From Hippasteria phrygiana (lineage: Eukaryota > Echinodermata > Asteroidea > Valvatida > Goniasteridae), in contig JAZGUH010000451.1 of assembly GCA_037893225.1 (NCBI GenBank), forward strand, positions 1,692,001 through 1,756,000: a stretch of 64,000 bases of DNA, read 5' to 3'. A program made the position numbers and the translations under genes. The notes under the pieces were generated by a model. It was not told the origin of the DNA and did no database searches. It worked only from the letters and a program-made list of their open reading frames with translations. Shown piece by piece: positions 49,607 to 61,068 of this stretch (position 1 is its first letter; each line of letters begins with the position of its first letter).

Positions 49607-51945
49607 CAGTAAACGGAAGAACGCACACAGAGTTCACGGAAAGAAATTTGTTGCGAGGTTTGAATTTTCTCGAAGAGTTCTAACGCTGTGAAGCTGGCGA
49701 TGGTCTGAAATTGTTGCGCTATATCTAAGCTACCCATACGTGTGAAAATTGCTGGATTTGGTCAATATCCTATTAAATTATGAACAGGGAAAGGAGGGGC
49801 GTTCATCTGAAAATTTGGCAAACGTTAAGCAGCCACAATGCAGTAAACGGGAGAACGCACACAGAGTTCACGGGAAGAAATTTGTTGCGAGGTTTGAATT
49901 TTCTCGAAGAGTTCTAACGCTGTGAAGCTGGCGATAGTCTCAAATTGTTGCGCTAGATCTAAGCTACCAATACGTGTGAAAATTGCTGGATTTGGTCAAT
50001 ATCCCAATAAATTATGAACAGGGAAAGGAGGGGCGTTCATCTGAAAATTTGGCAAACGTTAAGCAGTCACAATGCAGTAAACGGGAGAACGCACAAAGAG
50101 TTCACAGGAAAAAAATGTTGCGAGGTTTGAATTTTCTCGAAGAGTTCTAACGCTGTGAAGCTGGCGATGGTCTCAAATTGTTGCGCTAGATCTAAGCTAC
50201 CCATACGTGTGAAAATTACTGGATTTGGTGAATATCCCATTCAATTATGAACAGGGAAAGGAGGGGCGTTCATCTGAAAATGTGGCAAACGTTAAGCAAT
50301 CACAATGCAGTAAACGGAAGAACGCACACAGAGTTCACCGGAAGAAATTTGTTGCGAGGTTTGAATTTTCTCGAAGAGTTCTAACGCTGTGAAGCTGGCG
50401 ATGGTCTCAAATTGTTGCGCTAGATCTAAGCTACCAATACGTGTGAAAATTGCTAGATTTGGTCAATATCCCAATAAATTATGAACAGGGAAAGGAGGGG
50501 CGTTCATCTGAAAATGTGGCAAACGTTAAGCAGTCACAATGCAGTAAACGGGAGAACGCACACAGAGTTCACAGGAAGAAATTTGTTGCGAGGTTTGAAT
50601 TTTCTCGAAGAGTTCTCACGCTGTGAAGCTGGCGATGGTCTCAAATTGTTGCGCTAGATCTAAGCTACCCATACGTGTGAAAATTACTGGATTTGGTCAA
50701 TATCCCATTCAATTATGAACAGGGAAAGGAGGGGCGTTCATCTGAAAATGTGGCAAACGTTAAGCAGTCACAATGCAGTAAACGGAAGAACGCACACAGA
50801 GTTCACGGGAAGAAATTTGTTGCGAGGTTTGAATTTTCTCGAAGAGTTCTAACGCTATGAAGCTGGCGATGGTCTCAAATTGTTGCGCTAGATCTAAGCT
50901 ACCCATACGTGTGAACATTACTGGATTTGGTCAATATCCCATTCAAATATGAACAGGGAAAGGAGGGTCGTTCATCTGAAAATGTGGCAAACGTTAAGCA
51001 GTCACAATGCAGTAAACGGAAGAACGCACACAGAGTTCACAGGAAGAAATTTGTTGCGAGGTTTGAATTTTCTCGAAGAGTTCTAACGCTGTGAAGCTGG
51101 CGATGGTCTCAAATTGTTGCGCTAGATCTAAGCTACCCATACGTGTGAAAATTACTGGATTTGGTGAATATTTCATTCAATTATGAACAGGGAAAGGAGG
51201 GTCGTTCATCTGAAAATGTGGCAAACGTTAAGCAGTCACAATGCAGTAAACGGAAGAACGCACACAGAGTTCACAGGAAGAAATTTGTTGCGAGGTTTGA
51301 ATTTTCTCGAAGAGTTCTAACGATGTGAAGCTGGCGATGGTCTCAAATTGTTGCGCTAGATCTAAGCTACCCATACGTGTGAAAATTACTGGATTTGGTC
51401 AATATCCCATTCAATTATGAACAGGGAAAGGAGGGGCGTTCATCTGAAAATGTGGCAAACGTTAAGCAATCACAATGCAGTAAACGGAAGAACGCACACA
51501 GAGTTCACGGGAAGAAATTTGTTGCGAGGTTTGAATTTTCTCGAAGAGTTCTCACGCTATGAAGCTGGCGATGGTCTCAAATTGTTGCGCTAGATCTAAG
51601 CTACCCATACGTGTGAACATTACTGGATTTGGTCAATATCCCATTCAAATATGAACAGGGAAAGGAGGGTCGTTCATCTGAAAATGTGGCAAACGTTAAG
51701 CAGTCACAATGCAGTAAACGGAAGAACGCACACAGAGTTCACGGGAAGAAATTTGTTGCGAGGTTTGAATTTTCTCGAAGAGTTCTAACGCTGTGAAGCT
51801 GGCGATAGTCTCAAATTGTTGCGCTAGATCTAAGCTACCAATACGTGTGAAAATTGCTGGATTTGGTCAATATCCCAATAAATTATGAACAGGGAAAGGA
51901 GGGGCGTTCATCTGAAAATGTGGCAAACGTTAAGCAGTCACAATG
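49607..51945. repeat. Higher-order block 8 (A-anchored, 10 monomers)
   Basis: A-B-CD-N-I-P-G-Q-J-H, 2,339 bp. C and D are fused: the deletion and seven-A run of C are followed by the CCCATT end and AATCAC junction of D. R and S are missing. The Q marker ACGATGTG is at about 51320. Confidence 0.86.
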
Positions 51946-54752
51946 CAGTAAACGGAAGAACGCACACAGAGTTCACGGAAAGAAATTTGTTGCGAGGTTT
52001 GAATTTTCTCGAAGAGTTCTAACGCTGTGAAGCTGGCGATGGTCTGAAATTGTTGCGCTATATCTAAGCTACCCATACGTGTGAAAATTGCTGGATTTGG
52101 TCAATATCCTATTAAATTATGAACAGGGAAAGGAGGGGCGTTCATCTGAAAATTTGGCAAACGTTAAGCAGCCACAATGCAGTAAACGGGAGAACGCACA
52201 CAGAGTTCACGGGAAGAAATTTGTTGCGAGGTTTGAATTTTCTCGAAGAGTTCTAACGCTGTGAAGCTGGCGATAGTCTCAAATTGTTGCGCTAGATCTA
52301 AGCTACCAATACGTGTGAAAATTGCTGGATTTGGTCAATATCCCAATAAATTATGAACAGGGAAAGGAGGGGCGTTCATCTGAAAATTTGGCAAACGTTA
52401 AGCAGTCACAATGCAGTAAACGGGAGAACGCACAAAGAGTTCACAGGAAAAAAATGTTGCGAGGTTTGAATTTTCTCGAAGAGTTCTAACGCTGTGAAGC
52501 TGGCGATGGTCTCAAATTGTTGCGCTAGATCTAAGCTACCCATACGTGTGAAAATTACTGGATTTGGTGAATATCCCATTCAATTATGAACAGGGAAAGG
52601 AGGGGCGTTCATCTGAAAATGTGGCAAACGTTAAGCAATCACAATGCAGTAAACGGAAGAACGCACACAGAGTTCACCGGAAGAAATTTGTTGCGAGGTT
52701 TGAATTTTCTCGAAGAGTTCTAACGCTGTGAAGCTGGCGATGGTCTCAAATTGTTGCGCTAGATCTAAGCTACCAATACGTGTGAAAATTGCTAGATTTG
52801 GTCAATATCCCAATAAATTATGAACAGGGAAAGGAGGGGCGTTCATCTGAAAATGTGGCAAACGTTAAGCAGTCACAATGCAGTAAACGGGAGAACGCAC
52901 ACAGAGTTCACAGGAAGAAATTTGTTGCGAGGTTTGAATTTTCTCGAAGAGTTCTCACGCTGTGAAGCTGGCGATGGTCTCAAATTGTTGCGCTAGATCT
53001 AAGCTACCCATACGTGTGAAAATTACTGGATTTGGTCAATATCCCATTCAATTATGAACAGGGAAAGGAGGGGCGTTCATCTGAAAATGTGGCAAACGTT
53101 AAGCAGTCACAATGCAGTAAACGGAAGAACGCACACAGAGTTCACGGGAAGAAATTTCTTGCGAGGTTTGAATTTTCTCGAAGAGTTCTAACGCTATGAA
53201 GCTGGCGATGGTCTCAAATTGTTGCGCTAGATCTAAGCTACCCATACGTGTGAACATTACTGGATTTGGTCAATATCCCATTCAAATATGAACAGGGAAA
53301 GGAGGGTCGTTCATCTGAAAATGTGGCAAACGTTAAGCAGTCACAATGCAGTAAACGGAAGAACGCACACAGAGTTCACAGGAAGAAATTTGTTGCGAGG
53401 TTTGAATTTTCTCGAAGAGTTCTAACGCTGTGAAGCTGGCGATGGTCTCAAATTGTTGCGCTAGATCTAAGCTACCCATACGTGTGAAAATTACTGGATT
53501 TGGTGAATATTTCATTCAATTATGAACAGGGAAAGGAGGGTCGTTCATCTGAAAATGTGGCAAACGTTAAGCAGTCACAATGCAGTAAACGGAAGAACGC
53601 ACACAGAGTTCACAGGAAGAAATTTGTTGCGAGGTTTGAATTTTCTCGAAGAGTTCTAACGATGTGAAGCTGGCGATGGTCTCAAATTGTTGCGCTAGAT
53701 CTAAGCTACCCATACGTGTGAAAATTACTGGATTTGGTCAATATCCCATTCAATTATGAACAGGGAAAGGAGGGGCGTTCATCTGAAAATGTGGCAAACG
53801 TTAAGCAATCACAATGCAGTAAACGGAAGAACGCACACAGAGTTCACCGGAAGAAATTTGTTGCGAGGTTTGAATTTTCTCGAAGAGTTCTAACGCTGTG
53901 AAGCTGGCGATGGTCTCAAATTGTTGCGCTAGATCTAAGCTACCCATACGTGTGAAAATTACTGGATTTGGTCAATATCCCATTCAATTATGAACAGGGA
54001 AAGGAGGGGCGTTCATCTGAAAATGTGGCAAACGTTAAGCAATCACAATGCAGTAAACGGAAGAACGCACACAGAGTTCACAGGAAGAAATTTGTTGCGA
54101 GGTTTGAATTTTCTCGAAGAGTTCTAACGCTGTGAAGCTGGCGATGGTCTCAAATTGTTGCGCTAGATCTAAGCTACCCATACGTGTGAAAATTACTGGA
54201 TTTGGTCAATATCCCATTCAATTATGAACAGGGAAAGGAGGGGCGTTCATCTGAAAATGTGGCAAACGTTAAGCAGTCACAATGCAGTAAACGGAAGAAC
54301 GCACACAGAGTTCACGGGAAGAAATTTGTTGCGAGGTTTGAATTTTCTCGAAGAGTTCTCACGCTATGAAGCTGGCGATGGTCTCAAATTGTTGCGCTAG
54401 ATCTAAGCTACCCATACGTGTGAACATTACTGGATTTGGTCAATATCCCATTCAAATATGAACAGGGAAAGGAGGGTCGTTCATCTGAAAATGTGGCAAA
54501 CGTTAAGCAGTCACAATGCAGTAAACGGAAGAACGCACACAGAGTTCACGGGAAGAAATTTGTTGCGAGGTTTGAATTTTCTCGAAGAGTTCTAACGCTG
54601 TGAAGCTGGCGATAGTCTCAAATTGTTGCGCTAGATCTAAGCTACCAATACGTGTGAAAATTGCTGGATTTGGTCAATATCCCAATAAATTATGAACAGG
54701 GAAAGGAGGGGCGTTCATCTGAAAATGTGGCAAACGTTAAGCAGTCACAATG
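51946..54752. repeat. Higher-order block 9 (A-anchored, 12 monomers)
   Basis: A-B-CD-N-I-P-G-Q-R-S-J-H. It has the same C/D fusion as block 8 but keeps R and S like block 7, so it joins features of both neighbours. A private C at 53158 lies in P. The Q marker is at about 53659. Confidence 0.86.
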
Positions 54753-56155
54753 CAGTAAACGGAAGAACGCACACAGAGTTCACGGAAAGAAATTTGTTGC
54801 GAGGTTTGAATTTTCTCGAAGAGTTCTAACGCTGTGAAGCTGGCGATGTTCTGAAATTGTTGCGCTATATCTAAGCTACCCATACGTGTGAAAATTGCTG
54901 GATTTGGTCAATATCCTATTAAATTATGAACAGGGAAAGGAGGGGTGTTCATCTGAAAATTTGGCAAACGTTAAGCAGCCACAATGCAGTAAACGGGAGA
55001 ACGCACACAGAGTTCACCGGAAGAAATTTGTTGCGAGGTTTGAATTTTCTCGAAGAGTTCTAACGCTGTGAAGCTGGCGATAGTCTCAAATTGTTGCGCT
55101 AGATCTAAGCTACCAATACGTGTGAAAATTGCTGGATTTGGTCAATATCCCAATAAATTATGAACAGGGAAAGGATGGGCGTTCATCTGAAAATTTGGCA
55201 AACGTTAAGCAGTCACAATGCAGTAAACGGGAGAACGCACAAAGAGTTCACAGGAAAAAAATGTTGCGAGGTTTGAATTTTCTCGAAGAGTTCTAACGCT
55301 GTGAAGCTGGCGATGGTCTCAAATTGTTGCGCTAGATCTAAGCTACCCATACGTGTGAAAATTACTGGATTTGGTGAATATTTCATTCAATTATGAACAG
55401 GGAAAGGAGGGTCGTTCATCTGAAAATGTGGCAAACGTTAAGCAGTCACAATGCAGTAAACGGAAGAACGCACACAGAGTTCACAGGAAGAAATTTGTTG
55501 CGAGGTTTGAATTTTCTCGAAGAGTTCTAACGCTGTGAAGCTGGCGATGGTCTCAAATTGTTGCGCTAGATCTAAGCTACCCATACGTGTGAAAATTACT
55601 GGATTTGGTGAATATCCCATTCAATTATGAACAGGGAAAGGAGGGGCGTTCATCTGAAAATGTGGCAAACGTTAAGCAGTCACAATGCAGTAAACGGAAG
55701 AACGCACACAGAGTTCACGGGAAGAAATTTGTTGCGAGGTTTGAATTTTCTCGAAGAGTTCTCACGCTATGAAGCTGGCGATGGTCTCAAATTGTTGCAC
55801 TAGATCTAAGCTACCCATACGTGTGAACATTACTGGATTTGGTCAATATCCCATTCAAATATGAACAGGGAAAGGAGGGTCGTTCATCTGAAAATGTGGC
55901 AAACGTTAAGCAGTCACAATGCAGTAAACGGAAGAACGCACACAGAGTTCACGGGAAGAAATTTGTTGCGAGGTTTGAATTTTCTCGAAGAGTTCTAACG
56001 CTGTGAAGCTGGCGATAGTCTCAAATTGTTGCGCTAGATCTAAGCTACCAATACGTGTGAAAATTGCTGGATTTGGTCAATATCCCAATAAATTATGAAC
56101 AGGGAAAGGAGGGGCGTTCATCTGAAAATGTGGCAAACGTTAAGCAGTCACAATG
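54753..56155. repeat. Higher-order block 10 (A-anchored, 6 monomers)
   Basis: A-B-C-D-J-H, 1,403 bp, the shortest block. It introduces a linked pair of changes: GGGGTGTTC in A (T at 54946) and GGATGGGCG in B (T at 55176), with CACCGG in B. C now has GGGAAAGG, where older C monomers have GAGAAAGG. GATGTTCTG near 54849 is private. Confidence 0.88.
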
Positions 56156-57793
56156 CAGTAAACGGAAGAACGCACACAGAGTTCACGGAAAGAAATTTGT
56201 TGCGAGGTTTGAATTTTCTCGAAGAGTTCTAACGCTGTGAAGCTGGCGATGGTCTGAAATTGTTGCGCTATATCTAAGCTACCCATACGTGTGAAAATTG
56301 CTGGATTTGGTCAATATCCTATTAAATTATGAACAGGGAAAGGAGGGGTGTTCATCTGAAAATTTGGCAAAACGTTAAGCAGCCACAATGCAGTAAACGG
56401 GAGAACGCACACAGAGTTCACCGGAAGAAATTTGTTGCGAGGTTTGAATTTTCTCGAAGAGTTCTAACGCTGTGAAGCTGGCGATAGTCTCAAATTGTTG
56501 CGCTAGATCTAAGCTACCAATACGTGTGAAAATTGCTGGATTTGGTCAATATCCCAATAAATTATGAACAGGGAAAGGATGGGCGTTCATCTGAAAATTT
56601 GGCAAACGTTAAGCAGTCACAATGCAGTAAACGGGAGAACGCACAAAGAGTTCACAGGAAAAAAATGTTGCGAGGTTTGAATTTTCTCGAAGAGTTCTAA
56701 CGCTGTGAAGCTGGCGATGGTCTCAAATTGTTGCGCTAGATCTAAGCTACCCATACGTGTGAAAATTACTGGATTTGGTGAATATTTCATTCAATTATGA
56801 ACAGGGAAAGGAGGGTCGTTCATCTGAAAATGTGGCAAACGTTAAGCAGTCACAATGCAGTAAACGGAAGAACGCACACAGAGTTCACAGGAAGAAATTT
56901 GTTGCGAGGTTTGAATTTTCTCGAAGAGTTCTAACGCTGTGAAGCTGGCGATGGTCTCAAATTGTTGCGCTAGATCTAAGCTACCCATACGTGTGAAAAT
57001 TACTGGATTTGGTGAATATCCCATTCAATTATGAACAGGGAAAGGAGGGGCGTTCATCTAAAAATGTGGCAAACGTTAAGCAATCACAATGCAGTAAACG
57101 GAAGAACGCACACAGAGTTCACCGGAAGAAATTTGTTGCGAGGTTTGAATTTTCTCGAAGAGTTCTAACGCTGTGAAGCTGGCGATGGTCTCAAATTGTT
57201 GCGCTAGATCTAAGCTACCAATACGTGTGAAAATTGCTAGATTTGGTCAATATCCCAATAAATTATGAACAGGGAAAGGAGGGGCGTTCATCTGAAAATG
57301 TGGCAAACGTTAAGCAGTCACAATGCAGTAAACCGGAGAACGCACACAGAGTTCACAGGAAGAAATTTGTTGCGAGGTTTGAATTTTCTCGAAGAGTTCT
57401 AACGCTGTGAAGCTGGCGATGGTCTCAAATTGTTGCGCTAGATCTAAGCTACCCATACGTGTGAAAATTACTGGATTTGGTAAATATCCCATTCAATTAT
57501 GAACAGGGAAAGGAGGGGCGTTCATCTGAAAATGTGGCAAACGTTAAGCAGTCACAATGCAGTAAACGGAAGAACGCACACAGAGTTCACGGGAAGAAAT
57601 TTGTTGCGAGGTTTGAATTTTCTCGAAGAGTTCTCACGCTATGAAGCTGGCGATGGTCTCAAATTGTTGCGCTAGATCTAAGCTACCCATACGTGTGAAC
57701 ATTACCGGATTTGGTCAATATCCCATTCAAATATGAACAGGGAAAGGAGGGGCGTTCATCTGAAAATGTGGCAAACGTTAAGCAGTCACAATG
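56156..57793. repeat. Higher-order block 11 (A-anchored, 7 monomers)
   Basis: A-B-C-D-N-I-F-like. A has an extra base in GGCAAAACGTT (about 56371), so it is 235 bp and cancels the C deletion. D ends with CATCTAAAA (57060). I has AAACCGGAG (57334) and GGTAAAT (57482). Confidence 0.88.
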
Positions 57794-60700
57794 CAGTAAA
57801 CGGAAGAACGCACACAGAGTTCACGGAAAGAAATTTGTTGCGAGGTTTGAATTTTCTCGAAGAGTTCTAACGCTGTGAAGCTGGCGATGGTCTGAAATTG
57901 TTGCGCTATATCTAAGCTACCCATACGTGTGAAAATTGCTGGATTTGGTCAATATCCTATTAAATTATGAACAGGGAAAGGAGGGGTGTTCATCTGAAAA
58001 TTTGGCAAACGTTAAGCAGCCACAATGCAGTAAACGGGAGAACGCACACAGAGTTCACCGGAAGAAATTTGTTGCGAGGTTTGAATTTTCTCGAAGAGTT
58101 CTAACGCTGTGAAGCTGGCGATAGTCTCAAATTGTTGCGCTAGATCTAAGCTACCAATACGTGTGAAAATTGCTGGATTTGGTCAATATCCCAATAAATT
58201 ATGAACAGGGAAAGGATGGGCGTTCATCTGAAAATTTGGCAAACGTTAAGCAGTCACAATGCAGTAAACGGGAGAACGCACAAAGAGTTCACAGGAAAAA
58301 AATGTTGCGAGGTTTGAATTTTCTCGAAGAGTTCTAACGCTGTGAAGCTGGCGATGGTCTCAAATTGTTGCGCTAGATCTAAGCTACCCATACGTGTGAA
58401 AATTACTGGATTTGGTGAATATTTCATTCAATTATGAACAGGGAAAGGAGGGTCGTTCATCTGAAAATGTGGCAAACGTTAAGCAGTCACAATGCAGTAA
58501 ACGGAAGAACGCACACAGAGTTCACAGGAAGAAATTTGTTGCGAGGTTTGAATTTTCTCGAAGAGTTCTAACGCTGTGAAGCTGGCGATGGTCTCAAATT
58601 GTTGCGCTAGATCTAAGCTACCCATACGTGTGAAAATTACTGGATTTGGTGAATATCCCATTCAATTATGAACAGGGAAAGGAGGGGCGTTCATCTAAAA
58701 ATGTGGCAAACGTTAAGCAATCACAATGCAGTAAACGGAAGAACGCACACAGAGTTCACCGGAAGAAATTTGTTGCGAGGTTTGAATTTTCTCGAAGAGT
58801 TCTAACGCTGTGAAGCTGGCGATGGTCTCAAATTGTTGCGCTAGATCTAAGCTACCAATACGTGTGAAAATTGCTAGATTTGGTCAATATCCCAATAAAT
58901 TATGAACAGGGAAAGGAGGGGCGTTCATCTGAAAATGTGGCAAACGTTAAGCAGTCACAATGCAGTAAACCGGAGAACGCACACAGAGTTCACAGGAAGA
59001 AATTTGTTGCGAGGTTTGAATTTTCTCGAAGAGTTCTAACGCTGTGAAGCTGGCGATGGTCTCAAATTGTTGCGCTAGATCTAAGCTACCCATACGTGTG
59101 AAAATTACTGGATTTGGTAAATATCCCATTCAATTATGAACAGGGAAAGGAGGGGCGTTCATCTGAAAATGTGGCAAACGTTAAGCAGTCACAATGCAGT
59201 AAACGGAAGAACGCACACAGAGTTCACGGGAAGAAATTTGTTGCGAGGTTTGAATTTTCTCGAAGAGTTCTCACGCTATGAAGCTGGCGATGGTCTCAAA
59301 TTGTTGCGCTAGATCTAAGCTACCCATACGTGTGAACATTACCGGATTTGGTCAATATCCCATTCAAATATGAACAGGGAAAGGAGGGTCGTTCATCTGA
59401 AAATGTGGCAAACGTTAAGCAGTCACAATGCAGTAAACGGAAGAACGCACACAGAGTTCACAGGAAGAAATTTGTTGCGAGGTTTGAATTTTCTCGAAGA
59501 GTTCTAACGCTGTGAAGCTGGCGATGGTCTCAAATTGTTGCGCTAGATCTAAGCTACCCATACGTGTGAAAATTACTGGATTTGGTGAATATTTCATTCA
59601 ATTATGAACAGGGAAAGGAGGGGCGTTCATCTGAAAATGTGGCAAACGTTAAGCAGTCACAATGCAGTAAACGGAAGAACGCACACAGAGTTCACGGGAA
59701 GAAATTTGTTGCGAGGTTTGAATTTTCTCGAAGAGTTCTAACGCTGTGAAGCTGGCGATAGTCTCAAATTGTTGCGCTAGATCTAAGCTACCAATACGTG
59801 TGAAAATTGCTGGATTTGGTCAATATCCCAATAAATTATGAACAGGGAAAGGAGGGGCGTTCATCTGCACATTTGGCAAACGTTAAGCAGTCACAATGCA
59901 GTAAACGGGAGAACGCACACAGAGTTCACGGGAAGAAATTTGTTGCGAGGTTTGAATTTTCTCGAAGAGTTCTAACGCTATGAAGCTGGCGATGGTCTCA
60001 AATTGTTGCGCTAGATCTAAGCTACCCATACGTGTGAACATTACTGGATTTGGTCAATATCCCATTCAAATATGAACAGGGAAAGGAGGGTCGTTCATCT
60101 GAAAATGTGGCAAACGTTAAGCAGTCACAATGCAGTAAACGGAAGAACGCACACAGAGTTCACAGGAAGAAATTTGTTGCGAGGTTTGAATTTTCTCGAA
60201 GAGTTCTAACGCTGTGAAGCTGGCGATGGTCTCAAATTGTTGCGCTAGATCTAAGCTACCCATCCGTGTGAAAATTACTGGATTTGGTGAATATTTCATT
60301 CAATTATGAACAGGGAAAGGAGGGGCGTTCATCTGAAAATGTGGCAAACGTTAAGCAGTCACAATGCAGTAAACGGAAGAACGCACACAGAGTTCACGGG
60401 AAGAAATTTGTTGCGAGGTTTGAATTTTCTCGAAGAGTTCTAACGCTGTGAAGCTGGCGATAGTCTCAAATTGTTGCGCTAGATCTAAGCTACCAATACG
60501 TGTGAAAATTGCTGGATTTGGTCAATATCCCAATAAATTATGAACAGGGAAAGGAGGGGCGTTCATCTGCACATTTGGCAAACGTTAAGCAGTCACAATG
60601 CAGTAAACGGGAGAACGCACACAGAGTTCACGGGAAGAAATTTGTTGCGAGGTTTGAATTTTCTCGAAGAGTTCTAACGCTGTGAAGCTGGCGATTGTCT

Positions 60701-61068
60701 CAAATTGTTGCGCTAGATCTAAGCTACCCATACGTGTGAACATTACTGGATTTGGTCAATATCCCATTCAAATATGAACAGGGAAAGGAGGGTCGTTCAT
60801 CTGAAAATGTGGCAAACGTTAAGCAGTCACAATGCAGTAAACGGAAGAACGCACACAGAGTTCACGGGAAGAAATTTGTTGCGAGGTTTGAATTTTCTCG
60901 AAGAGTTCTAACGCTGTGAAGCTGGCGATAGTCTCAAATTGTTGCGCTAGATCTAAGCTACCAATACGTGTGAAAATTGCTGGATTTGGTCAATATCCCA
61001 ATAAATTATGAACAGGGAAAGGAGGGGCGTTCATCTGAAAATGTGGCAAACGTTAAGCAGTCACAATG
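57794..61068. repeat. Higher-order block 12 (A-anchored, 14 monomers)
   Basis: A-B-C-D-N-I-F-like, then G-H-J, G-H-J, H. The first seven monomers repeat block 11, with all three of its private markers at +1,637 (58697, 58971, 59119) but without the extra base in A. The rest is a G-H-J trimer repeated, with H entering J through CTGCACATTT. CATCCGTG at about 60264 is private. Confidence 0.87.
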
